Source of the DNA: Asticcacaulis biprosthecium C19
GTDB lineage: Bacteria > Pseudomonadota > Alphaproteobacteria > Caulobacterales > Caulobacteraceae
Direction of reading: 5' to 3'
DNA length: 63,257 nucleotides
Assembly: GCF_000204015.1 (NCBI RefSeq)
Contig: NZ_GL883077.1
Location: 697,687-760,943, forward strand
In this document: positions 61,262 to 63,257 of the stretch, piece after piece
Layout: the number at the start of each line of letters is the position of its first letter
Numbering within the stretch: position 1 is the stretch's first letter
Made by a program: the position numbers and the translations under genes
Notes under the pieces: model-generated
What the model was told of the DNA's origin: nothing
Database searches by the model: none
Seen by the model: only the letters and a program-made list of their open reading frames with translations

Positions 61262-63184
61262 ATGAATGCAAGCTTCACCCCGCCGAACCTCGCCACCCTG
61301 ATTCTGGACTTCGACTCGACCTTTACCTGCGTCGAAGCCCTGGATATCCTGGCCGAACAGCTGGCCAAGGCCGATCCGTCACGCACGGACCTGGCCCTGA
61401 TCAAGCCGCTGACCGATCAGGCCATGTCGGGTGAGATCGGCTTTTCCGAAGCCCTGCAGCGCCGCATCCAGATCCTGAAACCGACCCGCGACGATATCGC
61501 CGCCTTGGCGCAGAGCCTGAAAAGCCAGGTTTCGGCCTCGATCACACGCAACAAGGCGGTGTTCCTGGAACACCCTGGCAAGTTCCGCATCATCTCCGGC
61601 GGTTTCCACGACTTCATCGACCCGGTCGTCGGTGATTATGGCATCCATCCGGAATATGTCCTGGCCAACCGGCTGATCTGGGATGAAAACGGCGTCGCGA
61701 TCGGTGTCGACCTGACCAATCCGTTGTCGCAGGATGGCGGCAAGATTGTCGCCGTCAACAATCTGGGCCTGCCGGGCACGATCGTCATGATCGGCGACGG
61801 CTGGACCGATTACGAGGTCTATAAGGGCGGCGCCGCCGAGCGCTTCTATGCTTTTGTCGAAAACGTCGCCCGTCCCAAGGTGGTCGAGGCCGCGCAAGGC
61901 TGTGAGTCGACCCCAGTCGCCCGGTCCTTCGACGAGGTCCTGCACGCCGAAGGCTATCAGGGCCGCTATTCCTTCCCGCGCTCGAAGCTGAAGGTGCTGC
62001 TGCTGGAAAACGTCCACCCCGAAGCAGCGCGGCTGTTCCGCGAGGAAGGCTATGACGTGTCGACGGTCAAGGGCGCTTTGGACGAAGATGACCTGATCCA
62101 GGCGATCCAGGGCGTTCACATCCTGGGTCTGCGCTCCAAGACCAATGTGACGGCGAAGGTGCTGGAACATGCTGACAAGCTGCTGGCCGTCGGCGCCTTC
62201 TGCATCGGCACCAACCAGATCGATCTGAAGGCCTGCTCGCAAAAGGGCATCGCCGTCTTTAACGCGCCCTATTCCAACACCCGTTCGGTGGTGGAGATGG
62301 TGCTGGGCCTGCTGGTCGTCCTGACGCGCGACATCCCGGACAAGTCGGCGGCCATGCACCAGGGTGTGTGGAACAAGTCGGCGACCGGTTCGCACGAGGT
62401 CCGCGGCAAGACTCTTGGCATTATCGGCTACGGCGCCATCGGCTCGCAGCTCAGCATCCTGGCGGAAGCCTTCGGCATGCGGGTCATCTATTTCGACCTG
62501 GCGGAAAAGCTGTCGCTGGGCAACGCCAAGCGCTACCGTTCGTTCGACGCCCTGCTGGCCGAGGCCGACGTCATCTCGCTGCACGTCGACGGCCGCCACG
62601 AGAACAAGAACCTGATCGGCGCGGCGCAGTTCGCCCGCATGAAGGACGGGGTGATCTTTGTGAACCTCTCGCGCGGTCACATTGTCGATATCGAGGCCCT
62701 GGCGGACGCGATGAGATCGGGCAAGGTCTATGGCGCAGCTATCGACGTCTTCCCGGAAGAGCCGCGCACCAATGACGATCCGTTTGAATCGCCTTTGATG
62801 GGGCTGAAGAACCTGGTGCTTACGCCGCATATCGGTGGTTCGACGGAGGAGGCCCAGGAGGCGATCGCCGAATTCGCTTCGGAGCGGTTGCTGAACTTCC
62901 TGAACCGTGGCGACACCACCTTCTCGGTCAACATGCCGCACGTTCAGTTGTCAGACGTCGAGGGCCGGCATCGCTTCCTGCACCTGCATCAGAACGTGCC
63001 GGGCGTGCTGGCGGCGATTAACGCGGTCATGGCCAAGTATAATCTGAACGTCGTGGCCCAGCATCTGAAGACGACCGAGTCATTGGGTTACGTGATCGTC
63101 GATGTCGACAATGGCTATCCCAAGGAAGCCCTGGAAGAGCTGAAGCAGGTTCACGGAACCCTGAAATTCCGCTCGCTGACGTAG
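61262..63184 (+). CDS. serA: HAD-type phosphoserine phosphatase fused to D-3-phosphoglycerate dehydrogenase (SerB-SerA)
   Basis: This 640-residue bifunctional protein has an N-terminal HAD phosphatase (about 10-230) with LDFDST (D16, D18), ISGGFHDF (112-118), K161 and GDGWTD (178-183), the order seen in SerB. From about residue 242 an E. coli-type SerA follows: LLLENVHPEAARLFREEGY, FNAPYSNTRSVVEM, LGIIGYGAIGSQLSILAEA, VNLSRGHIVDIEALADAM, LTPHIGGSTEEAQEAI. An ACT domain ends it (HLHQNVPGVLAAINAVM). It would carry steps 1 and 3 of serine synthesis. ATG 61262 is chosen because it precedes the first strand closely. The C-terminal ACT domain suggests serine feedback. Confidence 0.93.
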   Translation: MNASFTPPNLATLILDFDSTFTCVEALDILAEQLAKADPSRTDLALIKPLTDQAMSGEIGFSEALQRRIQILKPTRDDIAALAQSLKSQVSASITRNKAVFLEHPGKFRIISGGFHDFIDPVVGDYGIHPEYVLANRLIWDENGVAIGVDLTNPLSQDGGKIVAVNNLGLPGTIVMIGDGWTDYEVYKGGAAERFYAFVENVARPKVVEAAQGCESTPVARSFDEVLHAEGYQGRYSFPRSKLKVLLLENVHPEAARLFREEGYDVSTVKGALDEDDLIQAIQGVHILGLRSKTNVTAKVLEHADKLLAVGAFCIGTNQIDLKACSQKGIAVFNAPYSNTRSVVEMVLGLLVVLTRDIPDKSAAMHQGVWNKSATGSHEVRGKTLGIIGYGAIGSQLSILAEAFGMRVIYFDLAEKLSLGNAKRYRSFDALLAEADVISLHVDGRHENKNLIGAAQFARMKDGVIFVNLSRGHIVDIEALADAMRSGKVYGAAIDVFPEEPRTNDDPFESPLMGLKNLVLTPHIGGSTEEAQEAIAEFASERLLNFLNRGDTTFSVNMPHVQLSDVEGRHRFLHLHQNVPGVLAAINAVMAKYNLNVVAQHLKTTESLGYVIVDVDNGYPKEALEELKQVHGTLKFRSLT

Positions 63185-63257
63185 GGTGATGAATTATCTC
63201 TGTCCACCTTCGGGACTATTGGATGTACCCATAGGCATGAGATTCTGAGTTCCGTTT
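63185..63257. other. End of window, no gene seen
   Basis: These 73 bases follow the serA-fusion stop and hold no recognisable gene, hairpin or terminator. The window ends within an intergenic region. Confidence 0.5.

Noticed and set aside
61379-62941. 520-residue antisense frame over the SerB-SerA fusion
   Set aside because: Shadow of a strongly conserved gene, with no recognisable motif.

Overview
The window is high-GC DNA (roughly 60-65% by eye) from an alphaproteobacterium, most likely a member of the Caulobacterales. The reasons are the sulfate-assimilation order siroheme synthase - DUF2849 - CysI - DUF934 - CysH, the pseudaminic-acid (flagellin-sugar) genes pseG/pseF, the fabI-fabB-fabA block, and the phoR-phoU-phoB unit. 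A genus such as Asticcacaulis is only a guess. It looks chromosomal: there is no transposase, integrase, phage gene, CRISPR array or plasmid function. Many long antisense ORFs are frame shadows caused by the GC bias.

Layout. 0.3-5 kb: sulfate-reduction operon ending in a strong terminator. 5-10 kb: an esterase-like protein lacking its catalytic Ser and His, an MFS exporter, a PadR/membrane-protein pair behind large palindromes, and an overlapping trio of zeta-type kinase, 57-residue protein and zincin. 9.8-12.6 kb: fabI, fabB, fabA. 12.7-14.7 kb: SH3 protein, 2-hydroxyacid dehydrogenase, tRNA-Gly(GCC). 14.8-21.2 kb: accessory genes, including a secreted caspase-fold/Sel1-repeat protein, a two-gene RHH-like unit with its own palindrome, a beta-propeller-like protein, a DUF6880-like protein and a lipoprotein. 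21.4-29.2 kb: nitrogen assimilation (gltD-gltB, amtB), with a sigma54-type promoter candidate in front of gltD and a frameshift near the 3' end of gltB. 29.5-38.6 kb: a WbpE-like aminotransferase, a semialdehyde dehydrogenase, msrB, and a divergent surface-sugar cluster (pseG against methyltransferase - FAD protein - WbqC - pseF). 38.6-44.6 kb: NYN nuclease, secreted GH43 enzyme with a LacI-type operator, TRIC channel, several small membrane proteins and a membrane-tethered LuxR-type regulator. 44.7-53.8 kb: LysR regulator, cysK, thrB, a two-lobed aspartic protease, thrC, proB, a methyltransferase-like gene, proA. 53.8-57.4 kb: phoR-phoU-phoB and a cupin. 57.4-63.2 kb: an EF-Tu paralogue with an elaborate leader, an orphan gene, hslO and a SerB-SerA fusion.

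The most unusual locus is 57.6-59.4 kb. A complete but divergent EF-Tu (394 aa) keeps its GTPase motifs and T-stem contact residues. It is changed in the aminoacyl pocket (E. coli positions D216, F218, T228, E259) and at positions known from kirromycin and pulvomycin resistance (Y160, R333, T334). In front of it lies a leader of about 460 nt holding two tandem attenuator-like modules. Each has a short ORF (the first is 13 codons with 4 Tyr), mutually exclusive hairpins and an intrinsic terminator. This looks like a translation-sensing switch controlling a specialised or drug-resistant EF-Tu.

Other points of note are the HAD phosphatase/SerA fusion, several families of long imperfect intergenic palindromes, and the tight overlap of genes within the sulfate, zeta and pseudaminic units. 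All functional names rest on recognition of protein families from sequence; no database search was run.
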